NCBI GenBank assembly: GCA_963575745.1
Contig: CAUYUJ010015499.1
Location: forward strand, 40,001 to 104,000
Source: Prorocentrum cordatum
Taxonomy: Eukaryota > Sar > Dinophyceae > Prorocentrales > Prorocentraceae
DNA: 64,000 bases
Direction of reading: 5' to 3'
The notes beneath the pieces were generated by a model. It saw only the letters and a program-made list of their open reading frames with translations. It did no database searches and had not been told where the DNA came from. Numbering within the stretch: the first letter of the stretch is position 1; the number at the start of each line of letters is the position of its first letter. Shown here one piece after another: positions 41,798 through 52,167 of this stretch. A program made the translations under genes and the position numbers.

Positions 41798-41966
41798 CTG
41801 ATGATGATGATGATGATGAGGAGGAGGAGGAGGAGGAGGAGGAGGAGGAGGTTCAGGCGGAGGCCGAGGCGGAGGGGAGGAAGAGGACGATTATGATGAT
41901 GCTGCTGCTGCTGATGATGATGCTGATGATGATGCAGCTGATGATGCCGATGCTGTTGATGATGCT

Positions 41967-42025
<59 letters not shown>

Positions 42026-42205
42026 GGCTGATGATGTTTACAATCATGATTGTGATAATGCTGATGCTGCTGATGATGCTGAAGCTGATGCTGATGATGC
42101 CGCTGATGATGATTATTCGGATTATGCTGATGCTGCTGATGATGATGCTGCGGCTGCCCCTGATGCTAATGATGATGATGAGCAGGACGAGGAGGAGGAA
42201 CACGC
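41621..42205. repeat. (GAT)n/(GCT)n trinucleotide array
   Basis: GATGATGAT with GCTGCT interruptions and a GGA block at 41818-41850. Confidence 0.95.
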
Positions 42206-42470
42206 AGAGTAATCACCATGCTAATAGCCAGACCACTAGCTAATTAATATCATGCGAATCTGCTAGACTACTACAACTATCTATGCGGATGCCAATGCCA
42301 GTGCTAACATTAACACTAATACTACTATTAATACTCATTGTCAGATCAATCAAATACTGTTACGAAGGACATTGATGCGACTAATATTAATACTATTACT
42401 ACGACTAGAGGTATTACGAACAGTTCTACTACGAGCATTATTCACACTAATACAAGGCAGAAGAGGAATA
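42206..42470. repeat. degenerate ACTATTAATACT repeats
   Basis: A/T-rich triplet-like DNA (ACTAATACTACTATTAATACT region). No gene. Confidence 0.5.
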
Positions 42471-42605
42471 AGGGGAGGAGGAGGAGGAGGAGGAGGAGGA
42501 GGAGGAGGAGGGGGAGGTTGGAAGGGAGAGGAGAGAGAGGAGGGGGAGGAGAAAGGGCGGAGGAGAACGAGGCGGAGAAGGAGGAGGCGGAGGAGGAGAA
42601 GGACC
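42471..42605. repeat. (GGA)n tract
   Basis: Purine tract of about 130 bp with GCGGAG interruptions. Confidence 0.95.
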
Positions 42606-42679
42606 AGGCGCAGCCTGCAGAAGTTCTCCGAAACAACAGGAACACCCTGGAACCCAGACGCATGAACACACGAACTCCC

Positions 42680-44700
42680 TAGCCACTTCTGGCGGACGGG
42701 GGAAGGCGAGGCCGCAGGAACAAAGCTGAACGAGTACAGGCCACTGGCGGCAACGGGGCCCCCTGTCGTTGGGTTGAGACTTTTCACCACCACTTCGGCC
42801 TTCCGCTTTTGGTCAGCCCTGGCGGCAGGGCTGGAAGATGGCCCCAGGCACGCTGAGTTAAGATACGAGCGCCCCCTCCACCCCTCCGCCCCCGACGTGA
42901 TGGCCCCACGCTGGGTGCAACATACCGTTGGCCCGTGGGTAACTAAAACATGCTTCAGTTCCCTAAACACCTCGAGGCCGTCTGGTGGTGCCCCTGGCGG
43001 CGCAGGCACGGGTCCCAGAACCTCACCAGCTGCCGCCAGGGCGGCGGACACGCACCGACCGCGGACGGGACCCCTGAAGTCACTGACCACCAGACCAGGC
43101 CTCGAGAAGAAGACGCGGGCCGCCCACGCATGGGTGGGCAGCGGCCCACAGTCACCATTCAAGGAGGTGCGCCAAATGCCCGTCCGTGCGGGCAACACAG
43201 GAGCGCCTGCGGCAACGACGCTCCATGGACGGCTCGAGACGAACGAGGTCGTGAGACACGATCTTCACAGGGGCCCCGAGAGCTTTGCGGGGCACCCTGA
43301 CACGAGACTCGCGCGGGTCGTGCCACAGGTCGAGCTCTGCCGCCCGACAGGCCGCCCAAGACACCTATCGGGGGATCGCCTTGGTGCGCTGGAGCTCCGA
43401 CGAGAGAGGCTCAGCGTGGACCGACGACACAGCATGCGCTGACGCCCCGAGCTTGGCGAACCAGTCAGCCCACATATTGCGAACCCACCCGCGGAGGGGG
43501 ATCCCGAGAGAGAGGGCCTCCTCGGGGGTCTTGTGGGCAGGGGTCCAACTGAAACTAGGAGGCTCGCGGGAACCTGCAGGCCCAAAAATGAGCCTCCAAA
43601 TCTCATGCTTCCCCCTGGAGCTCTCAAGAGCGGAGTCCCAAGGGAGACCTTCAGAAGCCAAGCTCGCCACATCACTTACTACATGCTGGGTGGCTGGGCC
43701 ATGTTTCACAAGACGGTACACCGCCCAACGCTCAGCTCTACCGACAGTCTGAATGCCGGGGAGAGGGCCATACATCGCGCGTGCAGGCAACATATTCTCA
43801 TCGGTTTGGACTGCGGACCAGCCGCAGCGCGTCAATTCAGGCTGCGTTGACTCGAAACCTGAGCCATCTGTACAGGACTCAGAACCCCACGCGCCAGCCT
43901 CGGCGTCGCCCCAGAAGTTTGGGAGCTCGCTCTCCGCGGCCTTCACCGTGAACGTGTGCGGGACGTCTGGAAGGCCATGCCCGCAATCCAGGGCGTCGCA
44001 GTGGCAGGCCGAGCCCGCGCCAACCAGCATTGAGGGCCTCCGGCAGCGGCGGCAGGGGGCTCCCCCGCTGCACCTCGAGCAGCTTCGGGCAATCGCACCA
44101 CGTGTGCCCGTAGTTGCCGCACTCCGCTCCGCACGCTCGGCAGTGCGTCTGGCCGAAGCCCTCGGCGGCCGCCCTCCGCTCGGGGCTGTGGCCGCGGCCG
44201 GGCCGCAGCAGCTGCAGCGCGCCCAGCTGCCGCGGCGGCAGCGAGCGCAGGCCCAGGCGCAGGCCTCGGGCCCAGACCTGCTCGTCGCCCGAGGCCAGGT
44301 GCATTTGCCCCAGGAGGCGGGGTCTGCCCCCCCTCGATGGCCTTCCGCAGGTGGTGCCGCAGATCCTCGGGAGGCACACTGAGCAGAGAGAGAGCACGTC
44401 GCCCGCGTCGGACCCGACGTGGGCCGAGGGCAGCACCTCCCAGCCCAGCCTCCGCAGCGAAGGGACAGGTGGACACAAAGGGGCCCACGCGCCGTGCCCG
44501 TGCCAAGCGTGGCGGCGCCGATGTTGCCGTGTGCCGCGCCTCGGGCCCGCTGGAGCCGGACGCCCGAGCTGCGGCCGTCCCACAGCCGGCCCGCGTACCG
44601 CAGGACGAGAGGCGCTGACGCGTCATATGACGAACGTTCAGCACGCACCCATACCCATAGGGGCAACGGAATGAGCTATGGGTGCGTGATGTCGGATGGG
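42680..44700 (-). mobile_element. LINE (non-LTR retrotransposon) 3' remnant with RNase H
   Basis: Reading on the minus strand from about 44700 downwards, pieces in different frames give the C-terminal part of a LINE protein: LRRLGWEV (about 44460), the Cys/His knuckle HCRACGAECGNYGHTWCDC (about 44150-44090), an RNase H domain (about 43880-43450), and a Cys/His tail (about 43270-42750: SHDLVRLEPSME, then HGPTVCCTQRGA, then SSPAARADQKRK). The order fits LINEs with a terminal RNase H. Several frameshifts and stops show decay. A possible RT thumb piece (LGLGMRVQQAKSGLVLH) lies upstream at about 45255-45200. Typical 5' truncation; poly-A or target duplications were not found. Confidence 0.7.
43365..43960 (-). 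pseudogene. RNase H domain of the LINE remnant
   Basis: RNase H removes the RNA strand of RNA-DNA hybrids. The minus-strand frame shows SCTDGSGFES (first catalytic Asp, about 43861-43880), RCGWSAVQTD, YGPLPGIQTVGRAERWAVYRL (catalytic Glu), HVVSDVASLASEG (Asp), and WTPAHKTPEEAL...NMWADWFAKLGA (final His and Asp). All four acidic positions are visible. The frame ends at 43365 and the Cys/His tail continues in another frame. This is the best preserved part of the element. Confidence 0.78.
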
Positions 44701-45360
44701 GGTCCCCGCTCGAACGGGAGCCTCCCCAGCAGTCCGACAACCCGCGCCCATACCCTTAGCCAGTCCTTCTTCCTCCGACCTCCCTATGGGTGTGTGTGTG
44801 TGTGTGTTGTTCGTTCGTCATCATAGATCGGGTCGTGCCGCGGACTGGGATGCGTGAGCAAGTGAGCCGTGCACCCCGATCCGGGCATCTATCCGTTCAG
44901 GGTGGCCGCAGCGTGCCGAAAGAGCCGAAGTCGACGGTCCGCCATGCCGCTGGCGCCCGCCCCATGGGCGAGCGACGGCGCCGAGCCGGTGCGCCACAGC
45001 AGCGCCGTCGCCCTGCGCCCAGCGCCGCGGGCCAGCACGGCCACTCGGCGGCTCCGCGCGTGGAGGGCAGCAGCACGCGCCGCCCCCTGCCGCATGGACA
45101 CCCTCGGCTCGTGAAGTTCGTGGCCGAGGTTGCGCATCGCACGCCGAGGGCGCGAGCCTGTCTGCAGGGCCCGCGCCCGAAGGCGGTGCGCGAGGCGAGC
45201 GCGGTGGAGCACCAGGCCCGACTTGGCCTGCTGGACCCGCATGCCGAGGCCCAGCACGCACCTCGTGAGCTCGAGCGGCGGCCACCTCGAGCCTCGAGCC
45301 GCTTGGCCTCAACCTCTGGGGGCCCGACGATCCACGTGCCGCTCAGCTCGTTCAGCAACG
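44701..45360. other. GC-rich stretch, possibly decayed LINE RT
   Basis: A short (GT)n lies at 44787-44806. On the minus strand 45255-45150 reads LGLGMRVQQAKSGLVLH, similar to LINE RT connection regions, but the rest is not recognisable. All three minus frames are open, so caution is needed. Confidence 0.3.
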
Positions 45361-45364
45361 TGGC

Positions 45365-45580
45365 CGAGGAGGAGCAGGAGGAGGAGGAGGAGGAGGAGGA
45401 GGAGGAGGAGGAGGAGGAGGAGGAGGAGGAGGCAGGAGGAGGAGGAGGAGGAGGAGGAGGCAGGAGGAGGAGGAGGGGAGGAGGAGGGAGGAGGAGGAGA
45501 GAGGAGGAGGAGGAGGAGGAGGGAGGAGGAGGAGGATGAGGAGGAGGAGGAGGAGGGGGAGGAGGCGAGGAGGGTGGGAG
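45365..45580. repeat. (GGA)n tract
   Basis: About 215 bp of GGA/GAG purine repeats. Confidence 0.96.
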
Positions 45581-45940
45581 GATTATGCCGGATTATGCTG
45601 CTAGATTGTTCTACCTAGGTCCCACGCGGTGGGAACACACTACGCACGACGGCTCGCATCCTGGGCGTTACAACTTACATGGGCGCCCCAAACATGCGGA
45701 GCGTGGGCAGCACGTTGTCTATCATGCTCGCAGACGTCGGAACCCCAGTTTGCATCTGATGGTAGCGCACTCCTATTAGCCGTTCCATGAGGCAGATTTG
45801 CTTATGATGGCATGGCCCTTCGCTGTGTCATGTTTCCTTTTCCGGTCCCTCAGGCTCTTCGCTTCTGATGGGCCAGCCTGTCATTGCTTCGAAGGCCAGT
45901 GGTCCGAGGGAGAGGCGGGGGCAGAGGAGAAGGATGTAGG
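45581..45940. other. no recognisable gene
   Basis: Unique-looking sequence between two GGA tracts; short frames only. Confidence 0.45.
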
Positions 45941-46076
45941 GAAGGAGGAGGAGGAGGAAGAGGAGGAGGAGGATGATGATGCTGCTGCTGTTCCTGCTGA
46001 GGAGGAGGAGGAGGAGGAGGTGGAGGAGGAGGAGGAGGAGGAGGTGGAGGAGGAGGAGGAGGAGGAGGAGGGAAAA
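45941..46076. repeat. (GGA)n tract with GATGCTGCT core
   Basis: Purine triplets with a short GATGATGATGCTGCTGCTG core near 45972. Confidence 0.95.
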
Positions 46077-46235
46077 GGTTGATGGGGCACCCACAGCTCA
46101 GACCGTCCCTTACCCGAACTTCGATACCGCCTTCTTACGAGTAGCAGGCGCTCTGCGGTAGATCGGGAGTTGCTGTGTGTACATGTGTATGCAAATATAC
46201 AGATCTATGTATGTGCATCTGTGTATCTGTGTGTC

Positions 46236-46421
<186 letters not shown>

Positions 46422-46690
46422 CACGCTCGGGAGGCGGTGGTGCGGTGGGTGAGGATAAGGAGGATGCGGATCAGAAGGGCGAGGCTCGCGAGGAGAAGGA
46501 TCAGGAGAGTGAGAGTCATAAGGCTCAAGAGCAGGCGAGCGCGGAGCAGGAGCGTGAGGATGTGAAACATGAGGGCCAGGCGAGCGAGGATCAGAAGAAC
46601 GAAGATCAGCAAGGGGTGAGGATCGGGCGAGTTTGGAGCCTAGACCACCTCTAGGACGATATCTGCGAACCCAGCATTTCGCGGAGCTAC
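46422..46690. other. Glu/Lys/Gln-rich low-complexity stretch
   Basis: Imperfect GAGGATCAGAAG-like repeats giving a charged translation on the plus strand. Probably simple-sequence DNA, not a gene. Confidence 0.4.
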
Positions 46691-46699
46691 CTTCTCCCT

Positions 46700-46945
46700 C
46701 TTCCGCCTCTTCCTCCTTCTCCCTTTGCCCCTGCCCCTAGCCTCCTTCGCCTCCTCCTCCCCCTCCTGCCTTCTGCTCCTGTTTCCTGCTTTCGCCTCCT
46801 CCTCCTCCTCCTCCTTGCCTTCCTCCTCCTCATCTCCTTCTCCTTCTCCTCCTCCTCCTCCTCCTCCTCCTCCTCCTCCCTCCTCCTCCTCCTCCTCCTC
46901 CTCCTCCTCCTCCTCCTCCTCCTTGCCTTCCTCCTCCAACTGCTG
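46700..46945. repeat. (CCT)n tract
   Basis: About 245 bp of CCT/CTC pyrimidine repeats, opposite in strand to the nearby GGA tracts. Confidence 0.96.
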
Positions 46946-47519
46946 GGGGTCTCCGTCGGGGAGCGACCCGGCGACCTTGCGAGGCTGTCTTGAGCGAGAG
47001 CCCCGGACTGGGACGCGCCCGGCGCGCCCAGTGCGCCCAGCTTGTCCGCGGAAATGGTCCTTGGAGGCGCGCGGTGGGGCCTGACTTTCTTACGCGCCAG
47101 GGGGTCGGCGTTGCGAGGATGTCTCGAGCGAGAGCCCCAGACTGGGACACGCCCGGCGCGCCTGGTGCGCTCCCCCGACATGGTCCCTGGGGGCGCGGCG
47201 GGGGCGGCCTGGCTTTCTCACGCGCCGGGGGCTAGGACGGCGTGATTTCCACAGCAGCTCCTTCAAGTTATCCCCATGATGGCCACTGGCAACATCCTTC
47301 CTGGACGGGTCCACCATATGGTGCTTCAGCCTCGCCGCCGACAGCCACCAGCAGGCGCGGCGCGCATCGACAGCCTGCAACCTCGCACTGGACGCCGGAG
47401 CTTTCCTGTTGACCAGCCATTCACGCGGTCGTCCCGATCCATTGGGTGGCCCCTTCCATCGGTGCCACTCCCAAGTTTGATGGAAGAAATCGCAGGGGGA
47501 CCGAGGCGGGCGGCCCGCC
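46946..47519. repeat. GC-rich stretch with a duplicated module
   Basis: GAGCGAGAGCCCCRGACTGG, then ACRCGCCCGGCGCGC recurs at about 46991 and 47128, with TTGCGAGG shortly before each. A direct duplication of about 130-bp spacing. No gene. Confidence 0.6.
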
Positions 47520-47699
47520 TACACTGGAAACCCATGCCAAGAAACACGGTGCTTGCCTCCAGGGTGCCCTGGGTTTCTTGGGTTTCGATGGTTTTGCTGA
47601 GGAATGCGTGACGTTCCCACACCAAAAATCAATGGACGTCCTGGGGTCTGAGGGATGGGTTTCTTGTGGAAGGCTTCTTGTGGTCGAGCTCCTACTGTA
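47520..47699. mobile_element. 180-bp MITE, family A, copy 1
   Basis: Matches 61481-61660 over its whole 180-bp length (shared CCCATGCCAAGAAACAC, TTGCCTCCAGGGTGCCCTGG, TGGACGTCCTGGGGTCT). Ends are imperfect inverted repeats: TACACTGG at the left and CTACTGTA at the right. TA at both edges fits a Tc1/mariner-like target site. No coding capacity. Confidence 0.8.
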
Positions 47700-47857
47700 C
47701 GAGAGGAATGGCTGGGGGTGGAGTGGAGTGGACGCCATGACAAGGTCATCTTAAAGCCTTGCCTTCCCCATGGCGGTGAGGCCGAGCGCCACGACGATGA
47801 GCACAGTAGCGCTCCGCTGCGAGACGAAATGACTGCTCACCATATTGCGCAACCGAC

Positions 47858-47957
47858 NNNNNNNNNNNNNNNNNNNNNNNNNNNNNNNNNNNNNNNNNNN
47901 NNNNNNNNNNNNNNNNNNNNNNNNNNNNNNNNNNNNNNNNNNNNNNNNNNNNNNNNN
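47858..47957. other. assembly gap of 100 N
   Basis: Exactly 100 N, inside or just before the 5' part of the DIRS-like element, so its Gag region and left repeat may be missing from the assembly. Confidence 1.
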
Positions 47958-50130
47958 TGCGACCCGAACGATGTGATCGGCCCGCCTCCTGGTCTTCCTC
48001 CACGCGCTCGTAGTGACGCTGGGGAGTATCTTGCTCAACAGTATCGCGATTTTGAACTACCTCCTGGCTATTCTGAATCTCCCCAGAGATGCGAGGCAGC
48101 CCTCGCAGAGTTGCTCGCATCGGCGCCTGGGTGCTCTGGAGAGTCTCGGGTAAGACCCTACAACAAGGAGCTCGTCTCCTGGCCGAAGCACGTGGCCCCC
48201 GTCCCGACGGCCGACCTCGTGTCTGAAGCTGATCGTTCTATGTTGTTAGGGTGGAGGCATCAAATGCTACGTGACCCTGCTGATGCAGCTGCTCTCAGGA
48301 AGGACTCGGGACTGGGGTCGCCCTATGTGGTCCCACGCCTTCGGTTTCGGCCTCGGGAGTACGCTGATTTTCTGCTACGCCTGGACCAGGCTGGCATGCT
48401 TGAGTGGGATGTCGCCGATCGTCGGGCTACCTTTTTTATTGGCTTTTTCTTCGTCGAGAAGTCCAACGGCGTCAACCTGCGGCTCGTGTTCGACACGCGG
48501 GTGGCCAACATGTCCTTCTCGGTCCCTCCTTCTACGAGATTGCCGACTCCGTCGGCGCGGAGCGCACTCGAGGCCGACCGCGACTTCTACGTGGCCCAGG
48601 GGGACATTCAGTGCGCATTTTACCATATGAAGCTTCCGCCACATCAGCATCGATATTTTTCTCTGCCCGTCGTCCCGAATCGGTGCTTGGGCTTCAAGCG
48701 GCTCAACGGCGTGGGCATCGGGGCGGACGCCTTTCTGCAGCCGTTCGTCTCCGTCATGCCGATGGGCTGGTCATGGGCCCTCCACTTCTGCCAGTCCGCC
48801 CTGACCACGGCCATCCTCGACTCGGGGATCGACGAGGGCTCCGTGCTGGTGGACGGCGCCGCCGTCCCTCCGCTGCGGAAGGACTCCGACGTCATCGGCG
48901 CAGGTTACGTTGACAACTTTGCCACCGTGTCCCTTGACCCCGAGGTGGCCACTTCGGCCTGCCAGGCCATGCGCGACGTGCTCGTGTCGAGGGGCCTGCC
49001 CGTCGACGAGTTCGCCCCCGCTGCCAAGCGCGTGGTCTTCATTGGCTTGGACATCCTCGGCGACGTCGGCGTCGTCCGCTGTAAGATCGACAGGCTCTGC
49101 CGGTTGCGTCAAGCCTTGTTCGGTCTACTGAGACGCGGCTTTGCATCGCCCTTGGCCTTGTCAGCAGTGGTGGGTCACTGCGCGTGGGGTATGATCACCA
49201 ACAGACCCATGCTGTCGGTCTTCAACTCAGTCTACCGCTTCATGGGCCTGGGCTCGCGAGTGGGCGCGCCGCTGTGGCCGTCGGTTATCGCCGAGCTGCG
49301 CGCGGCGGCCGCCCTCCTACCGCTATGGTGGGCCGACGTCAGAGCACAGTGGTCGGCGACTACCTGCTGCAGCGACGCCCCCCCCTACGGCATCGGGGTC
49401 TGCCGCAAGACCGTCGACCGGGAGGTGGCCGCGGCCGCTGGGCGCTTGTCTGAGAGATGGCGCTATCGGTTCTCCGACGCCGTGCACGCCCGTGCCCGCG
49501 CGCTCGGGATCGAGCCTCGCTCTGTGTTAGAAGCTACCGTGGACAAAAATTGCCTCGAAGAGTGCCGCCTCAGTACGAAGCCTCCTAGGATCCCTGGAGG
49601 CCCTCCGTCTACGGCATCATCGCGACATCAACCTGCTGACGCTGCGTCTCTCGACGGCTTCGATGAGGTTCCCGACTCGATCACGGCTTCCGACGGCTGG
49701 GCCACGATACACAGTTCGCGTCATTCAAGGTTCGGCTTGGACATTATGCGATACGAGGCGGAGGCTCTCGGGTTTGCGATGCGACACTCGGCTCGGTCTG
49801 GACGGCTTCGTCATCATCGCATCCTGTTCACCGTTGACAATTTGGCTCTAGCTCTTGCCGCTGGCAAGGGCCGTTCTGGCGCCCGAGGCCTCCGCGACCC
49901 TCTACGCCGACTATGTGCCCTGTCGGCGGCCACAGGCATCCGCCACGCCATTCGGTGGTTCCCCAGTGAGAGCAATGCCGCGGACTCGCCGTCCAGGACA
50001 GGCTTCTTTGTCGGGCCGACCTTCGAGGAGCACCAGGCCTCTGCATCCCAAACTTCGAGGGCATCGGACCACGCCGCTGGCGGAGCGGAGGACCAGGTCC
50101 CATCCTGGGCCCGTGCTGATCGCACGAGGG
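47958..50130 (+). CDS. DIRS-like reverse transcriptase and RNase H
   Basis: Open without a stop from the gap onward; the true start is not visible. An N-terminal linker (about 47960-48370) precedes RT. RT motifs: NLRLVFDTR (48474), AQGDIQCAFYHMKLP with the catalytic Asp codon at 48603-48605, FVSVMPMGWSWALHFCQ (about 48745-48795), and GYVDNFA with Asp codon 48912-48914. YVDN replaces the usual YxDD, so the second Asp is Asn. RNase H follows at about 49640-50000: YEAEALGFAM, ILFTVDNLALALAAGKGR, RWFPSESNAADSPSR. Codon use and open length are consistent with a recently functional protein. The same frame stays open to 51800, the recombinase lying in another frame. Confidence 0.85.
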
Positions 50131-51033
50131 GCCCTGTCGGTGCTGGAGTCGGCCGCCGCGTCGGACACGACCATGGCCAACTACTGGGATGCCGCAAAGA
50201 AGTTCGAGGAGTGGTGCCGCTCGACGCCCCAGACGTTCGCCGCGACGGAGGAGGTCGGTGTCATCCTAGCTACCTACTTCGTGAACCGCTTTCTGGACGG
50301 CTTCGGCAGTGCCACGGGCCGTGTGCTCATGCCCGCTCTGAAGCACTACCTACCCGCGATCCTTGCTGGCAGCGACCCGTGCCCACGGGCGGCTCGCGCC
50401 TTGACAGGCTGACGGGAGCTCGTGTTCCCACTGACGCGACTCCCTCTACCTCGAGCGGCGATGGCATCCGTCGTGGGCGTCCTGATAGCGTGGAAGCTCT
50501 TCGACGCGACTCTGTTCATCGGGCTGATGTTCGACGCCTACCTGAGGCCAAGCGAGGCCCACCGCCTTACGGTGAGGAGCGTGATACGACCTCGACCCGT
50601 ACACGACGAGGGCCCGACCGACGACCTTTGGGCCCTCTCCCCCGACGCGGTGCGGGGCATGTTCCGTCGAGCAGCAGCCGCCCTCGGTCTGGAGATCGAG
50701 TTCATTCTCTACTCGCTTCGTCATGGGGGTGCGTCCGACGACCTGCTGTCGCTCAGGCGCACGACGAACGAGGTCAAGGACGGCGGCCACTGGATGACGG
50801 GCCAGATCCCTCTCTGCTTCGTGAAGCGGGCCCGCATGCAGCAGCGGATCGTCAACCTAGGCCAGACCGTCGTCAAGTTCAACGAGCAGGTGGACTGGCA
50901 GAAGAACGACCTCATCCTCCTGACCGCGGCCTCGAGCGTCTTCCCACGGCAGGTGCCGCTGGCAGTGACGCCGACGCCGCCTGCGGTCAGGCCGCCGCCT
51001 CCACCGATCGCTGCACGGTGGGCCTTCGCCTGA
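49975..51033 (+). pseudogene. DIRS-like tyrosine recombinase, internal stop and Tyr-to-Phe
   Basis: The recombinase inserts the DNA copy. The frame overlaps the RNase H frame; ATG 49975 is a possible start and the recognisable protein begins near 50101 (SVLESAAASDTTMANYWDAA, then KKFEEWC). TGA 50410-50412 interrupts it and the same frame resumes. Catalytic region: first Arg in AYLRPSEAHRL (codon 50545-50547), the LRHGGAS box (Arg 50719-50721, His 50722-50724), GHW (about 50788), and then CFVKRARM where relatives have a tyrosine; the codon at 50818-50820 is TTC (Phe). So both a premature stop and loss of the nucleophile are present. A proline-rich tail follows to the stop at 51033. Confidence 0.78.
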
Positions 51034-51039
51034 CGCGCC

Positions 51040-51690
51040 TGTGGCGCGCTGCCAGGCGGGCTTCTACGAGAAGCAGGCACTGCCCCGCGCTGGTGCTCGG
51101 CTGTGACGGAGGGGCAACCCGCGCCCTGCAACGGATGGGCTTCGGCGTCGCGCGCCTCGACACGAGTCGCCACCCTGGGGGCGACATCACCGATCCCGCA
51201 GTGATGCGGCGCGTTTTAGGCTGGATTCGTTATAACTGCATCTCCTGCGTGTGGGTGGAACCCGACACCGCCACCTGGCTTCGTCATTCCCCTGCTGTTC
51301 GTTCTAAGCTGTATCCTCGCGGCCTCTCGACCCTGACCAACTTTAAAGCTCGATCTGTTTGCATCGCCAACCTTTTCCAGGATCAGTACTTGCACGTCCT
51401 GTCTGAATGGTGTGAGAAGAAAGTGCCCGCCATATTGTGCCACCCCGACGCGTCTTTTATATGGGATGGCCGTGCGTGCACCTCTCTTGTGAGCCAGAGT
51501 TCTTCTTCGACTGTTTTCGACTCTTGCATGTACCCTGGCCGCGTCAGAAACAGATTCCGACTTGTTGGCTGGAACGTGAAAGGTATTGATAGGCTATCCC
51601 TGACCTGTTCACCTGGCGCCTCGCCGTGCCGTCGCACTCGGAGGCGACATCTCGACGAGCTAGGCATCCCATCGTTAGACCGTCAGATGC
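51040..51690 (+). pseudogene. methyltransferase-like domain of the DIRS element
   Basis: Read in the RT frame after the recombinase. LVLGCDGGATRALQRMGFGV resembles a SAM-binding motif I, GGDITD a following acidic motif, and SCVWVEPDTATWLR sits where related elements have a Pro-Cys or Pro-Pro catalytic motif. Here the motif IV residues are not conserved. Later segments (AILCHPDASFIWD, FDSCMYPGRVRNRFRL) fit the family's C-terminal half by eye. Methyltransferase-like domains are a known accessory of DIRS elements; activity of this copy is doubtful. Confidence 0.55.
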
Positions 51691-51853
51691 GCAGCTCTGC
51701 GCGCCAGCCTCCTGCCTGTATACTACGATGCGCATGTGAAATGATGGCCAACAGTGTCGATAGCCTCCGATATGCCCCCCGACTATCTAGATGTGTGTGA
51801 GTTGTCATTCAAGGTTTGCGGCTTGCAGCCAGTGTCTTGGACTAGCCATCATA

Positions 51854-51945
51854 CCTGGTGCTGGCCCCTGCGGCATCAGATTTCGTGTCCTCGCCTGGCG
51901 CCCCTTTGCGCAAAAAGAATCGTCTGGCCACGGAGTCGTCCACAT
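51854..51945 (+). repeat. 92-bp direct repeat, left copy
   Basis: CCTGGTGCTGGCCCCTGCGG to GTCGTCCACAT, identical by eye to 52047-52138, 193 bp away. A 101-bp segment lies between the copies. Confidence 0.92.
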
Positions 51946-52046
51946 TATGCTGCCCGCGGCTATTTGTGGCTTTCTTTCGGGCCGCGCTTCCATTCTCAAG
52001 TCTCTCCCTCCCCCCCTTTGTTCCCAACTCAAGAATGTTTCTTCGG

Positions 52047-52135
52047 CCTGGTGCTGGCCCCTGCGGCATCAGATTTCGTGTCCTCGCCTGGCGCCCCTTT
52101 GCGCAAAAAGAATCGTCTGGCCACGGAGTCGTCCA

Positions 52136-52138
<3 letters not shown>
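52047..52138 (+). repeat. 92-bp direct repeat, right copy
   Basis: Second copy of 51854-51945, ending where the CAT microsatellite begins. Position downstream of the ORFs fits the B1-A2-B2 arrangement of PAT-like split direct repeats. Confidence 0.92.

Positions 52139-52167
<29 letters not shown>

Larger units (their letters stand above)
47958..52138 (+). mobile_element. DIRS-like retroelement (RT-RNase H, tyrosine recombinase, methyltransferase-like)
   Basis: DIRS elements copy through RT and integrate by a tyrosine recombinase in place of an integrase. Here RT-RNase H (frame 0), a tyrosine recombinase in the overlapping +1 frame and a methyltransferase-like domain (frame 0) occur in the order seen in DIRS-like elements, followed by a 92-bp direct repeat. 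The left end is hidden by the gap. One in-frame TGA (50410-50412) and loss of the recombinase tyrosine indicate that this copy is inactive. Confidence 0.82.
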
